Of a DNA stretch of 64,000 bases, positions 16,778-26,522 are shown piece by piece (position 1 is the first letter of the stretch; each line of letters starts with the position of its first letter). The notes beneath the pieces were generated by a model. The model was not told where the DNA came from. It ran no database searches and saw only the letters and a list, made by a program, of their open reading frames with translations. A program made the position numbers and the translations under genes. The stretch is from CALBPI01 sp038529355 (GTDB lineage Bacteria > Pseudomonadota > Gammaproteobacteria > Steroidobacterales > Woeseiaceae): contig JBCBDU010000012.1 in the NCBI GenBank assembly GCA_038529355.1, forward strand, positions 1-64,000, given 5' to 3'.

Positions 16778-17915
16778 CCTCGGCGAACACCGCTGAAGAC
16801 GCGCGCACGCCATCGCGTGGCGACTCATCACCGAGCTCATAGGTAATCGCCGGAATGCCGTACTGTTTGAAAAAGTAGTTCTTCGCGTTCGCTTGTTCGG
16901 ACGGTGGGTTCGCTTCGCGCGTGAATTCGAACGCAGGCAAGCGCTGCTCAGCGGCGCCCAACCAGTCACCAGCGAAATCCTGGCCTGGCGGAAAATCCTC
17001 CGGAGTCTGCGTATAGAACAGGTTGCGCCGCGTTGAATGAAAATCCAGCATCAGGGCAGGGCGGGTGCCACGTGCAGCCAACGACTGCAATAAATCTCGC
17101 ACCGCTTGCGTTTCGGGTTGCACGAACGGCCCCCAGTCACGATTGAGGTCGGTGCCGCCGGTGTTGTGTCGCCAATGGCCTCTTGCCACACCGTCCGGAT
17201 TCAGCGTCGGGACGACGGCAATGCTGAAGCGCTGTCGAAACCGTCGCGCCAGATCGGTATCGGCAAGCACGGTCTCCACAAACGGCTGCATGGCAATCGC
17301 ACCACTGACTTCCGGTGGATGCTGGCGACCCATCAGCAACACCAATTCTTTAGTGTAAGGCGTGTGTGCAAACAGGATCGGCCGCCCCATGCGACTGTGA
17401 CCCAACAGTCCGACCGAGACGCCTGGTGTGTCGCGTAGCGTGTCAGTCCACTGGCGGTACCAGTCGCTCGTCAACAACTCTTGCGCACTGACGAACACGC
17501 CGCGCCGGCTCACCGGCACGGTGATGGTCATCTGATCGCCCGCCGCATTGACGCTGACTGCGTTCTCATCCATACGCGTCCACTGCTGACCATCGACGCT
17601 GAACTTGGGCCAGTAGCGCGCAAAACCATCGATGAAGTTCATGACAAGCGTCACGTTCGTGTCAGTCGTGGTCGACAGTCGCAGTGCATACCACGGACTG
17701 ACATTAATCGGCGGTTTGTTTTCCGGCCTGATATCAATCTCGATCCGATCGTCTGCCGTCACCCGGCAGGTGGCGAAGTTGCCACCGTCAAAGTTCTGAT
17801 CGACTAACACGGGTCCCGCGCGACAAAAGCGCGCGTCCGGCATCGCGGCGCAGCCGACGATGAGCGTAGTTGCGACCAACAAGAAGGCGATGCGTTGACT
17901 GAACATGCGTTGCAC
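16746..17915 (-). CDS. M14-family zinc carboxypeptidase, lipoprotein
   Basis: 389 aa from GTG 17915, which has GGAGG 6 bases upstream; ATG 17906 is less well placed. The N-terminus is a lipoprotein signal with lipobox LIVGC. Residues 30-150 form an N-terminal beta domain (DQNFDGGNFATC... FSVDGQQWTRM) as found in cytosolic-carboxypeptidase-like M14 members. Zinc motif GRQHPPE gives His and Glu; DFHSTRR gives the third ligand; NPDGVARGHWR and GGTDLNRDW are the conserved substrate block; ITYELGDE carries the catalytic Glu. The protein would trim peptides or peptidoglycan peptides at the outer membrane or periplasm. The 3' end overlaps tandem repeats. Confidence 0.88.
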   Translation of the reverse strand: MQRMFSQRIAFLLVATTLIVGCAAMPDARFCRAGPVLVDQNFDGGNFATCRVTADDRIEIDIRPENKPPINVSPWYALRLSTTTDTNVTLVMNFIDGFARYWPKFSVDGQQWTRMDENAVSVNAAGDQMTITVPVSRRGVFVSAQELLTSDWYRQWTDTLRDTPGVSVGLLGHSRMGRPILFAHTPYTKELVLLMGRQHPPEVSGAIAMQPFVETVLADTDLARRFRQRFSIAVVPTLNPDGVARGHWRHNTGGTDLNRDWGPFVQPETQAVRDLLQSLAARGTRPALMLDFHSTRRNLFYTQTPEDFPPGQDFAGDWLGAAEQRLPAFEFTREANPPSEQANAKNYFFKQYGIPAITYELGDESPRDGVRASSAVFAEEMMRRMLLQP

Positions 17916-18360
17916 CAGTGACCTCCGTGCAGTTAACCGTGCGCTTCACCATACGGCAGCGTCGCGCAGACACCAAGCGTGCCGAGCGGATGTTGGTGTG
18001 GTTCAGCATCATTCGATCACGCCGACTTGGGAAGACCTGACATCAGAATCCCGAAATGATCACCTGCCGACATTTTCCCCGCTAACGCGTTGCAACGAGC
18101 TTTTGGCTTGTTCGTGTTCTGTTGCCCCGTTGATACCAATGAATTAGCGGACCGCCGGTGAGCCCTGTTGAAAGCGGTTCGGGCTAGCGACGTTTGCAAA
18201 CTTCCTTAGGGTAACTGGGGGCAGTGGGGCAATGCTGATCGGCTGATAGCAAGGGTAATAAATATTCCTGCAAAGTCAGACATTTAGCGCATTCGGAACA
18301 CGCCGCAGCCACGTGGAGTAAGCTTAGCGTTGAACCTATGTGGCATATCGCTACGGGAGA

Positions 18361-18960
18361 ATGGCCTTGCAGTCGACGGGCGACATCACGACATTGCTTC
18401 GCGCGGCCTCGGGCGGCGATCAACAGGCAAGCGCATCGCTGTTTGAGTCGGTTTACAAGGAGCTGCGGGAGATTGCGCAGGCGCAGCGCCGCAAATGGAG
18501 CGGCAACGAAACGCTCAGCGCGACGGCACTGATCAACGAAGCCTATTTGCGATTGGTCAAAGACGAGCTTGGTGACTATCAGGATCGCACGCATTTTTTC
18601 GCCACAGCGTCACGGGCGATGCGTCACGTGTTAATCAACTACGCCGAGCAGGCGTCGGCCGCCAAGCGCGGTTCTGATCAAGTGCGTGTGACATTGACCG
18701 GGCTTGCCATCGATCAGGAGCAAACGCTCGACGACCTGATCGATATCGGTGCCGCGCTGGAGCAACTGGAGCAAACCAATCCGCGCCACTGCCGCTTGTT
18801 TGAATGTCGCGTGTTCGGCGGCATGACCATTGAAGAGACAGCGAGCGCTGTCGGTGTATCGCCGGCCACCGTCAAACGTGACTGGTCGCTGGTCAGCGCC
18901 TACATTTATAGCGAGCTCAGCCGCACCGCGCAGACAGAGCCCGGAGATCACCTCGAGTGA
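18361..18960 (+). CDS. ECF-type RNA polymerase sigma factor (TIGR02999-like)
   Basis: 199 aa from ATG 18361. The only purine-rich element, GGGAGA, abuts this ATG and would better serve the in-frame TTG at 18367; GTG 18340 is a further alternative, so the exact start is uncertain. Region 2 is seen in LFESVYKELREIAQ, SATALINEAYLRLV and RTHFFATASRAMRHVLINYA. Region 4 is the helix-turn-helix MTIEETASAVGVSPATVKRDW near the C-terminus. This is the sigma subgroup regularly encoded beside serine/threonine kinases. Its stop overlaps the kinase start by 3 bases, so the two are translationally coupled and probably form one signalling pathway. Confidence 0.87.
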   Translation: MALQSTGDITTLLRAASGGDQQASASLFESVYKELREIAQAQRRKWSGNETLSATALINEAYLRLVKDELGDYQDRTHFFATASRAMRHVLINYAEQASAAKRGSDQVRVTLTGLAIDQEQTLDDLIDIGAALEQLEQTNPRHCRLFECRVFGGMTIEETASAVGVSPATVKRDWSLVSAYIYSELSRTAQTEPGDHLE

Positions 18961-21404
18961 TTTCCGATCGTGCAGCCGAGCTGTTTGATGCGGCGAGTTC
19001 GTTGGAAGGCGAGGCGCGCGAAGCATTCCTGGCGACGCACTGCGCTGACGAACCGGCACTGCGCGCCGAGCTGCGCAAGTTGCTCACAGCCCACGATCAG
19101 TCGGAGCAGTACTTCAGCGGCCTGGCTGACGAAATCAGTTTGCGTGTGCTTGCCGATGCCGACAAGATCATGCCTGCCGGCAAGGTGATCGGGCAGTGGC
19201 GTTTGGGCAAACGCATTGGCCAGGGTGGTATGGGTGCTGTATATCACGCCACGCGTGTTGATGGTCAGTTCGACCAGAAGGTCGCGCTGAAAATTCTGCC
19301 AACGGGTATGGACAGCGATCATGCCCGAGCACGCTTTGTTGTCGAGCGACAAATCCTGGCCGGGTTAACGCACGACAACATCGCCAGGCTGCTTGATGGT
19401 GGTGTGACCGCCGATGGCGTGCCGTATTTCGTGATGGATTTTGTCGACGGCCAGCCGATTGACAGCTATTGCGAGCAACACCAGTTGGATGTCAAAGCGC
19501 GGCTGCGTTTGTTGCTCAATGTTGCCAAGGCGGTGCAGTACGCACATCGCAATTTGATCGTGCATCGCGATCTGAAACCGAGCAATGTGCTCGTGACGAA
19601 CGCTGGCGCGGTGCGCCTGCTGGATTTCGGTATCGCGAAAATCCTTGATGTCGAGCATGGCGAAGAGTTAACGCAGCAAGCGCAACGACCGGCGACACCT
19701 GCCTATTCGAGCCCCGAGATGTTGCGCGGCGACAGGGTTGACGTCACGAGCGACGTCTACTCAATCGGCGTCCTGATGTACAAGCTGCTAACCGGTAGTC
19801 TGCCGCTGCACTACGAGCGCATGAGCATTGCCGATATGTGTCAGCACGCAGCGACCGTGCAGCCACCACCGATGCGTTCGATCGCCTCTGCGATACCCGA
19901 CGAGCTGGATGCCATTGTCGCGAAAGCGTTGCGCAAGCTCCCCGCGGAGCGCTATCCATCGGTTGAGAGCCTAGCCAACGACATCGGCAACTATCTGGAT
20001 GGCTTGCCCGTCACGGCCACACCGCCGTCGCGCTGGTATCGCTTCAAGAAATTTGTCGCGCGGCATCAGTTGGAGGCGGCGTCGGCAACCTTCGCGGCGG
20101 CGGCGCTCATCGCCATAGCCGTGGTTTCCGTGCGCTCATCGATCACCGCCGAGCGGCAGGCCGAACGCATTGCGCTGGAACGTGATCGTGCCGAACAAAC
20201 GCTGTCCTTTCTGGTTAGCATTTTTGACAGGGCAGACCCGAGCATCGCACCGGGCGAGCAAACCGCGATACAGATTCTGCAAGCCGGGCGGGAGCGACTC
20301 GAAGCAGAGCTTGCCGACCAGCCGGCAGTGCAGGCGGAGTTACTGAAAGCGATGAGCCTTGTTTATCAGAGTATTCGTGAACCGGACGAGGTGCGTCAGG
20401 TGCTCGAGCGTGAACTTGAGTTGCGCCAGTCGCTGGACGATCGCAGCAGCGCAGGCTATGGCGACTTGATGGTTCGCCTGGCGCTCGCTGACGATCTTGC
20501 GGGCAATTACGACCAGTCGCTCTCGCATGCGCGCGAGGCTTTGTCGATTGGTGAACGCACCGGTAGCCTTTCGCTGCGAGCGACGGCGCATCGTCGCATT
20601 GGCCGGGTGCATCATCTGCAGGGCAATTACGCACTGGCGGATACACACTATCGCCAATCGTTGGGGCTGTTTCTGGAGACAACAGGCTCGCAGTCGCTTG
20701 AGGTAGCACAGACGCGGCTTCATCTGGGTAACCTACTGAATCATCAGGGTGACGCTGCTGCGGCGATCGCCGAGTTCGAGCACGCGCTGTCGATTCGAAA
20801 AACGCATTATGATCGTGATCATGCTGATATCGTCGAGGTGTTACTGGGCTTGGCGCCAACTATGCTGGCGAGCGGCAAACTGGACGAGGCGCAAACGACC
20901 TTCGAAGCGGCGTTGTTGATGAACGACCGTCTGTACGGTCCCGACAACAGCTACAACATGTATGTGCACAGCGGTCTGGGTAAGCTCGCTGAGCAGCGTG
21001 GCAATTTCGCATTGGCGGCGACTCACTTTGATCAGACGGTGCGCTTGGTCAAACAGCACACGCCGCAGTCACCGAATCTGGGATTTGCATTGTCTTACGT
21101 CGGGCGCGCGAATGCGGCGCTGGGCAATACTGATGTTGCGATTGAAGCATTTCGCGATGCGCTTGCGGTGCTCGAGCAGAAGTTGTCCGAGCATTGGCTA
21201 GTTGGTGACGTGCGCTGGCGACTCGGCGTTCAGCTTGCCGCGCGTGAACAGTTCGCTGAAGCAGACACGCTGATCCAGTCCGGCGTGGCGCGTGTCACCA
21301 GCCAGTGGGGTCCCGATGACGATCGTACGCTGGCCGCTCGCGCTGCCGCCGCCACGCTCTACGAGGCGATGGGCGACAGCAGCAAGGCGGCTGCGTACCG
21401 TTGA
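18957..21404 (+). CDS. Membrane serine/threonine protein kinase with TPR sensor domain
   Basis: 815 aa; GTG start overlapping the sigma-factor stop, with GGAGA 8-9 bases upstream. The N-terminal 75 residues are the short helical segment typical of this kinase group. Kinase motifs: GQGGMGAVY (88-96), catalytic Lys in VALKI (K112), HRDLKPSN (203-210), DFGIAK (223-228) and SSPE in the activation segment. One membrane helix (about 374-393, ATFAAAALIAIAVVSV) is followed by tetratricopeptide repeats to the end (LADDLAGNYDQSLSHAREAL, LGNLLNHQGDAAAAIAEFEHAL). The kinase is therefore cytoplasmic and the TPR region probably periplasmic. It likely controls the partner sigma factor, as is known for related pairs. 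Confidence 0.92.
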   Translation: MISDRAAELFDAASSLEGEAREAFLATHCADEPALRAELRKLLTAHDQSEQYFSGLADEISLRVLADADKIMPAGKVIGQWRLGKRIGQGGMGAVYHATRVDGQFDQKVALKILPTGMDSDHARARFVVERQILAGLTHDNIARLLDGGVTADGVPYFVMDFVDGQPIDSYCEQHQLDVKARLRLLLNVAKAVQYAHRNLIVHRDLKPSNVLVTNAGAVRLLDFGIAKILDVEHGEELTQQAQRPATPAYSSPEMLRGDRVDVTSDVYSIGVLMYKLLTGSLPLHYERMSIADMCQHAATVQPPPMRSIASAIPDELDAIVAKALRKLPAERYPSVESLANDIGNYLDGLPVTATPPSRWYRFKKFVARHQLEAASATFAAAALIAIAVVSVRSSITAERQAERIALERDRAEQTLSFLVSIFDRADPSIAPGEQTAIQILQAGRERLEAELADQPAVQAELLKAMSLVYQSIREPDEVRQVLERELELRQSLDDRSSAGYGDLMVRLALADDLAGNYDQSLSHAREALSIGERTGSLSLRATAHRRIGRVHHLQGNYALADTHYRQSLGLFLETTGSQSLEVAQTRLHLGNLLNHQGDAAAAIAEFEHALSIRKTHYDRDHADIVEVLLGLAPTMLASGKLDEAQTTFEAALLMNDRLYGPDNSYNMYVHSGLGKLAEQRGNFALAATHFDQTVRLVKQHTPQSPNLGFALSYVGRANAALGNTDVAIEAFRDALAVLEQKLSEHWLVGDVRWRLGVQLAAREQFAEADTLIQSGVARVTSQWGPDDDRTLAARAAAATLYEAMGDSSKAAAYR

Positions 21405-21455
21405 ATCATCGCCGCACCAACGACTGCATGCCGTTGAATCAACGACGCACCAACC
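21398..21455 (-). repeat. 33-bp tandem duplication at the DUF1566 gene 3' end
   Basis: CCGTTGAATCATCGCCGCAC (from 21398) and CCGTTGAATCAACGACGCAC (from 21431) are offset by 33 bases; over 25 bases 22 match. On the minus strand each copy encodes Leu-Val-Arg-Arg-stop, so the duplicate repeats the gene end including its stop. The outer copy also contains the stop of the convergent kinase gene. Confidence 0.7.
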
Positions 21456-22020
21456 AGATCGTGCCAGTCGGGCCGTTCAGATCACCGTCGGCTACGCCCG
21501 AGAAAAACGCGTTTGATGTGCCATCGTTGAAGTCATATGAGAAGGGATAGCCGCGCCCGCTGATGTTCGCCGCGAGCGTGACGCTCAATGCGCGTGCCGG
21601 AAACACGCTCAGGTTCACTGCCGGCTGCGTGCAAGCTCGTTCGGTGATGGACTGCAGCTCCTCAAGGTTTGCGATACGCCAGGCATCGTCGCCGGTAAGC
21701 CCTTGCGCATCATTCAGAGCCGACACCTCGTTCACCGCTGTTGTGATGTCATAAATGGCGCTGTCGCCTGCAACGCACACGTCATCGAGCGTGTTGTCTG
21801 TCTCGCGGCTATCCAGTGACCAGCCCAGCGGACAGCGCATCCATTTGCGCTGACTTTGCGTGTCCAGCACGACGCCGGCATTGATTGTGAATCGCGAGGT
21901 CGGCGTGGTGAGCCGCACATCCAGCTCGCAGCGTTGCGAGGCTGCTGCGGTGCTGGTAACGAGCAGCATCAGCATGGTCGTGACAGCGGCGGCGCGTAGA
22001 TTTGTGTTGTCAAAAATCAT
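21439..22020 (-). CDS. Secreted DUF1566 (Lcl C-terminal-like) protein
   Basis: 193 aa with signal peptide ending about TSTAAAS. A single DUF1566 domain fills the mature part: VVLDTQSQRKWMRCPLGWSL, then DDVCVAGDSA, WRIANLEELQSITERAC and the closing SYDFNDGTSNAFFSG and GTIWLVRR. DUF1566 is a small disulphide-containing domain of surface or secreted proteins, related to FGE/lectin-like folds; its role is unknown. Third and last gene of a unit with the two larger DUF1566 proteins (17-base gap). The paired cysteines resemble those of its neighbours. Confidence 0.82.
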   Translation of the reverse strand: MIFDNTNLRAAAVTTMLMLLVTSTAAASQRCELDVRLTTPTSRFTINAGVVLDTQSQRKWMRCPLGWSLDSRETDNTLDDVCVAGDSAIYDITTAVNEVSALNDAQGLTGDDAWRIANLEELQSITERACTQPAVNLSVFPARALSVTLAANISGRGYPFSYDFNDGTSNAFFSGVADGDLNGPTGTIWLVRR

Positions 22021-22037
22021 GAATTTATCCTTTGTAT

Positions 22038-24914
22038 TTATGGGTTGCCGCGTACCAGGCGAACGAAGCGCCGCGAGGCCGAACCACCGAACGGTGACGG
22101 ACCGGCGCGAAAACGCGTGATACCCAAACTGTTGTAACCGTAGAGAAAGTCATCCAGAGCGATGTCAGGCGAGCCGGTCCATGTGCCTCTGACAAAGTTG
22201 CTCGCGCCGATTTCCTGGTTCGGGAAATAGTCGGTATCCAGCGTTGGTCCAAAGAACGGCCCACCGTCGTAGACGATGTTGGCCAACTCGTCGATGGTCG
22301 GCAGGCGCCAATCGGCAAAACCACACAAGTTGATGCTGTTCACATAGTCCACGAATTTTTCGGTGTCGCAATCGGTATCGCCGTCACAGGTGCCGCCGTT
22401 CTCGGTACCGATGATGCCGTTGGTCTTGACGCCGGCCGTGCTGTACCACGTAAACGTCGAACCGCCGATTCGCAAGTTGTCGGCGCCGGTGACCGGATCG
22501 CGAACTGTCTTCACCTCCCACATCAATCCGGTCACCTCATCGCGCACACAATCCCACGGTGTGTTGCCGTAGAGCGCGCCTTGATCGGCAAGCGGTAGGC
22601 CCGCCGCGTCGAGCTTCGTGAATGAGAAGCCGGCGATGCCGTCGCTGTCGTCGGGCGTGGTCGCATCACGACCGGTGCTGGCGTCCAGACCGTCGAGCGC
22701 AGGACACGCGTCACCGCATTCCGCCGGACCGGTGTCGTTCAGTCCTGTGCCCATAGCTGATACTTCATCATCGACAATGCGTACGCTGATTGCCATCGAA
22801 TCAAACCCATCGAGGAAGCCGCTGCCGGTGACGCCGTCAAGATCGATGTACAGCAGCGTATCGTCGTTAACCGTTGCGTTGTCGATCGACGTTAGCGAGA
22901 TGAATTGCTCGCGTTCACCAGGCAAGAACGTCAACGTGCCGCGCTCACCCAAGTAATGCGTGCCAGCCAGCGCCGAGTCATCGCGTGTGATGTAGTTGAC
23001 GGTAACCGTGGACTTGGCGGGCGCAGACAACACCACCGGCACCTGCAACGTTTGCGCAGCACCGGCATTACCCTCGTCGAGTTGCAGGGTCACTTGCGGT
23101 GCGCCGACATAGACGCGATCGTCGTCGACCACACGACCGAGGCTGACATGCTGCGCCATGACGACGTTACTGGACGGATTGTCGAGCGTGAGCAGGAAGT
23201 ACTCATGCGCTTCGCCCACCAGATCACCGATGATGTTCACATCAATGGTCGTGCGCAACGTTCCGGCCGGTAAGGTTGCCGTACCAGATGTACCCACGAA
23301 ATCTTCGCCGACCATTGCTGAGCCCGATGTGACCGTGTAATCCACGGTGACATCGGCGTCTGCGGCTCGATTGAGCAAGATCGGCATTCGCACAACGGCA
23401 CCCGTGCTGGCATCGGTCTCGAGCGCGCGTCCGAAAGCAGCACGCAACGCTGGTCGTGGCCGTATCGGCGCCGTATCGGATACCCGCATCAGGCGCACGA
23501 GGGCGGTTGATGTCGTTGTCTGCGTCTGCAGCGCACCGTTCGCAAAATCGACGGTCCACGCACCGCCACTACGGGTCGGTGTCGATGACCAGAAAGGTGC
23601 CGGCGGCGTATCGGGAAATGCGTTGTACGCGATCATCGCAGGCTGGCAGGCTTGCACAATGCTGTCGAGTTGTTTCACGTTAGGCAATTGCCAGTCGGAA
23701 AACCCGCCCAGTGCATCAGCGTTGGCAGCAGTCAGTGCATCAGGCCAATCGACAGGGTCAACGCTTCCCGACGCGACGCACGCGTCGTTCACAAAGTCGT
23801 ATCCGAGCGGGCAGCGTTGCCAGGCCAATCCGGTGTACAAGTCCAGCACAACGCCATCGGATTGATAGTCGAAACGGTCGGCTGCGGGGATATCGTTGCA
23901 CCCGGCTTGCACATCTTCGTCGTCAGGAATCAAACCGTCAGCCTCGATAATCGGACTGTTCGCCGGATTCGCAGGATCAAACGGTTCGTCAGGGTTGTTG
24001 GGGTCCAGTGGGTCTGACAATAGGATCTTGCTGCCGCGACCGTCGGTAGCACCGATGCCGTCTACCTTCAATTTGTACTGCACAAGACCTTCTTCACCAT
24101 CCATCAGATCGGCGGGGCTTAGTGTCCCGCGGTATCGGTTCGAATCCCACCGAATCAGACCATCCGTGAACGAAGGGGGTGTTCCCCAGACCGGGTCGTC
24201 AGGGTCGTTTTCCTTGCATTCCCATGCTTCACACACCAAGTGACCTCGGCTGGGTCTGACATTCACGAAACCGCCGACTAGACCTTTGCTGGAAAAGTGG
24301 TCCACGGGTACATGAATGAAATATTTTGATGTCCCCGAGGAGAAGACGTCATCCCAACTCCAGTCGTAGTAGATACCAATTTCGAACTCGGAAGACGTAA
24401 TTGGATCGTCATCAAGATTGTCGCCGGCGACAGCGTAAATGCGATGCTCCAGAAAGCCAGCATTGAGTACAAAACCGAGGGAGTCGAAAGTCGTTCCGGG
24501 GTCGTACCTAAAGCGCCATTCCCAGGTTAGCGAGCCGTACAGATTGTTATAGGACGTATCCGACGGAGCATCCCGAATGGTTCCGACCTCTTGGCCGTTC
24601 AGCCCGATATGTACGCTTGCTTGCTCATTGGCAAACGCCCAAATCCATGCATTCATGTAGTCATCCGGTGCAAGAGCACGGTCTTCGATGGCACAGTTCA
24701 AGGGAAATTCGTCACTAAGAACGTCTTGATAAATCGTGCCTGTATTCACGAAGCATATGCCTTGCAAAGGCTCGCCTAAATTGCGTGCGTTCAGTAGATG
24801 GAAAGTGCGCGCACTCGGATATTCCGCGAATACAATAGGTGTCAAAAACAGCCCAAGAAACAGAGCCAGCATGGGACGCACACCTCTGCGCACAAAGATT
24901 TGTTCGGTTTTCAT
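22038..24914 (-). CDS. Large secreted protein with two DUF1566 domains and Calx-beta repeats
   Basis: 958 aa with signal peptide (MLALFLGLFLTPIVFA region). Domain order: an unknown N-terminal beta region of about 280 aa (YDPGTTFDSLGFVLNAG... YYDWSW), an acidic linker (DPLDPNNPDEPFDPANPANS), a first DUF1566 domain (VVLDLYTGLAWQRCPLGYDF, FSDWQLPNVKQLDSIV), two Calx-beta repeats (VTVDYTVTSGSAMVGEDF, VTVNYITRDDSALAGTHY, each with LGRVVDDD or VRIVDDE ends), then a second DUF1566 domain (VTGLMWEVKT, LCGFADWRLPTIDELANIV, RRFVRLVRG). Calx-beta domains bind Ca2+ and are common in adhesins. The start overlaps the upstream gene's stop by 4 bases (ATGA). Likely surface or extracellular. Confidence 0.86.
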   Translation of the reverse strand: MKTEQIFVRRGVRPMLALFLGLFLTPIVFAEYPSARTFHLLNARNLGEPLQGICFVNTGTIYQDVLSDEFPLNCAIEDRALAPDDYMNAWIWAFANEQASVHIGLNGQEVGTIRDAPSDTSYNNLYGSLTWEWRFRYDPGTTFDSLGFVLNAGFLEHRIYAVAGDNLDDDPITSSEFEIGIYYDWSWDDVFSSGTSKYFIHVPVDHFSSKGLVGGFVNVRPSRGHLVCEAWECKENDPDDPVWGTPPSFTDGLIRWDSNRYRGTLSPADLMDGEEGLVQYKLKVDGIGATDGRGSKILLSDPLDPNNPDEPFDPANPANSPIIEADGLIPDDEDVQAGCNDIPAADRFDYQSDGVVLDLYTGLAWQRCPLGYDFVNDACVASGSVDPVDWPDALTAANADALGGFSDWQLPNVKQLDSIVQACQPAMIAYNAFPDTPPAPFWSSTPTRSGGAWTVDFANGALQTQTTTSTALVRLMRVSDTAPIRPRPALRAAFGRALETDASTGAVVRMPILLNRAADADVTVDYTVTSGSAMVGEDFVGTSGTATLPAGTLRTTIDVNIIGDLVGEAHEYFLLTLDNPSSNVVMAQHVSLGRVVDDDRVYVGAPQVTLQLDEGNAGAAQTLQVPVVLSAPAKSTVTVNYITRDDSALAGTHYLGERGTLTFLPGEREQFISLTSIDNATVNDDTLLYIDLDGVTGSGFLDGFDSMAISVRIVDDEVSAMGTGLNDTGPAECGDACPALDGLDASTGRDATTPDDSDGIAGFSFTKLDAAGLPLADQGALYGNTPWDCVRDEVTGLMWEVKTVRDPVTGADNLRIGGSTFTWYSTAGVKTNGIIGTENGGTCDGDTDCDTEKFVDYVNSINLCGFADWRLPTIDELANIVYDGGPFFGPTLDTDYFPNQEIGASNFVRGTWTGSPDIALDDFLYGYNSLGITRFRAGPSPFGGSASRRFVRLVRGNP

Positions 24915-26389
24915 CGGCGCTCTCCTCGCACCAGCTGCACCGCTAGCGCTGCAAGCGCCGAGCCAGGTGCGGAACTGCCCAACGTGGGGTTTATCGTGAA
25001 ATAGTCGCTGTCGACAGGCACGCGTGAGCGGGTCCAGTACTGTTCAGCAACGTAGGGGAAGAAGTTGTCATCAAGCATCGGCGTGCCTGCCGGTGCGCCG
25101 AAGTTCAGCAACAACAACCACTCGGCTCGCGTTGGCAAGCGCCAATCGCTGTATCCACATAGCTGCGCCGCATTAACGATCGCCGCGAACTTCTCGCTGT
25201 CGCATTCCCCGCTCGTCGCGCAGTCGCCACCATTCGGCAGGCCCGCGAACGCAAACTCGCCGGACGTATCAAAGCGACTGAACGTGTCGTTCACGTCATG
25301 CAAGCCGCCATCCTCTGTTTTAACTTCCCAGGTCAATCCCGTGACTTCATCGTGCACGCAGGCCCACGGTGTTGTTGCGTAGTCAACGGACTGGTCGGGC
25401 AACGGCGTGCCAGCTGCGTCAAGCTTCACCAGCGCGAAGCCGGCCACGCCGTTGCTGTCATCGTTGTCGGTCACATCGCGACCGGTCTGGCCATCCTGAC
25501 CGGGCAAAGCATTGGCACAGTTAGTCTCGGTCGCGCCGTCGCTGCAAAAGGTCACGCCGGTGTCGTTGAGCAAGCTCACGCCGGCCTCGGGTGGCGGCTG
25601 ATCATCGTCAACGATCGTGCCAACCGCTGTGGCGGTGGCAAGCGTAGCGTTGGCAACGTTGCTCAGCGTCAGGGTCAGCGTTTCGTTCGCTTCCTGATCG
25701 GTATCGCCCTGAACGAGGACAGCAATCGCTGTGCTCAACGCGCCCGCCGCAATGGACGCCGAACCTGATTGCGCTTCGTAGTCATCCGGCGCCGTTGCCG
25801 TGTCGTCGGCGGTGGCGAAGTCAAACGTCACATCGTCGCTGGCGGCACTATTCAGGCTGACATCAAATTGCAGTACTGCCGTGCCCGAATCACCCTCCGT
25901 TACCAGAGCATCGGATACGCGTAGCTCGGGCGGTGGCACTTCGTTGTCGGTGATGGTGCCGGTTGCCGCTGCTGTGCCGAGCATTGCGTTGCTGGCATTC
26001 GATAGCGTCACAGTAAACGTCTCATCGTCCTCGAGTTCGGCATCATCCAATAGCGCAACATCGACGGTCGTGCTCGTGCTGCCCGCAGTGATCGTGGCCG
26101 TGCCGGTGTTTGCTGTGTAGTCGCCGCCTGCTGTCGCTGTGCCGTCGCTCGTTGCGAAGTCAACGCTAATGTCGCTCGTCGCGGCCGCGCTGAGCGAAAC
26201 AGTAAAGCTCATGCTGGCGCTGTCTTCGGCCGCGCTGGCCGCGGCGATGGAAACAACAGGGTCAGCGGGAACGGGTGGCCGGGTGTCTTCGTCACCGCCA
26301 CCACCTGATCCGCCGCAAGCCGCCAGCAGCAGTGCTGACGTGATCCCCGTCATGCGTCGCCAGAATCCTGGCGCCATGGATATGCTCAT
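24911..26389 (-). CDS. Lipoprotein with two Calx-beta repeats and a DUF1566 domain
   Basis: 492 aa. Lipobox LLAAC followed by a glycine/serine linker (GGSGGGGDE). Two Calx-beta repeats follow: SISVDFATSDGTATAGGDY-type (about 45-150) and DVTFDFATADDTATAPDDY-type (about 160-265), each ending in GTITDNE or GTIVDDD. The C-terminal DUF1566 domain has VTGLTWEVKTED, LCGYSDWRLPTRAEWLLLL and AVQLVRG. It has the same architecture as the second half of the downstream 958-aa protein, so the two arose by duplication. First gene of the three-gene unit; an outer-membrane lipoprotein anchor for the set is plausible but inferred. Confidence 0.86.
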   Translation of the reverse strand: MSISMAPGFWRRMTGITSALLLAACGGSGGGGDEDTRPPVPADPVVSIAAASAAEDSASMSFTVSLSAAATSDISVDFATSDGTATAGGDYTANTGTATITAGSTSTTVDVALLDDAELEDDETFTVTLSNASNAMLGTAAATGTITDNEVPPPELRVSDALVTEGDSGTAVLQFDVSLNSAASDDVTFDFATADDTATAPDDYEAQSGSASIAAGALSTAIAVLVQGDTDQEANETLTLTLSNVANATLATATAVGTIVDDDQPPPEAGVSLLNDTGVTFCSDGATETNCANALPGQDGQTGRDVTDNDDSNGVAGFALVKLDAAGTPLPDQSVDYATTPWACVHDEVTGLTWEVKTEDGGLHDVNDTFSRFDTSGEFAFAGLPNGGDCATSGECDSEKFAAIVNAAQLCGYSDWRLPTRAEWLLLLNFGAPAGTPMLDDNFFPYVAEQYWTRSRVPVDSDYFTINPTLGSSAPGSALAALAVQLVRGERR

Positions 26390-26522
26390 CGATTTTCTCC
26401 GTTGCTTATCTGTACAAACAGAAAGCGAACGGAAACCAGCTCATGGTTTACGTGTTTTTTTGTTTCGAGGCTGGCGATCAGGCTACGGTGGGGCTCGTTC
26501 TACTGATTGAGAGGGGCGTCTC

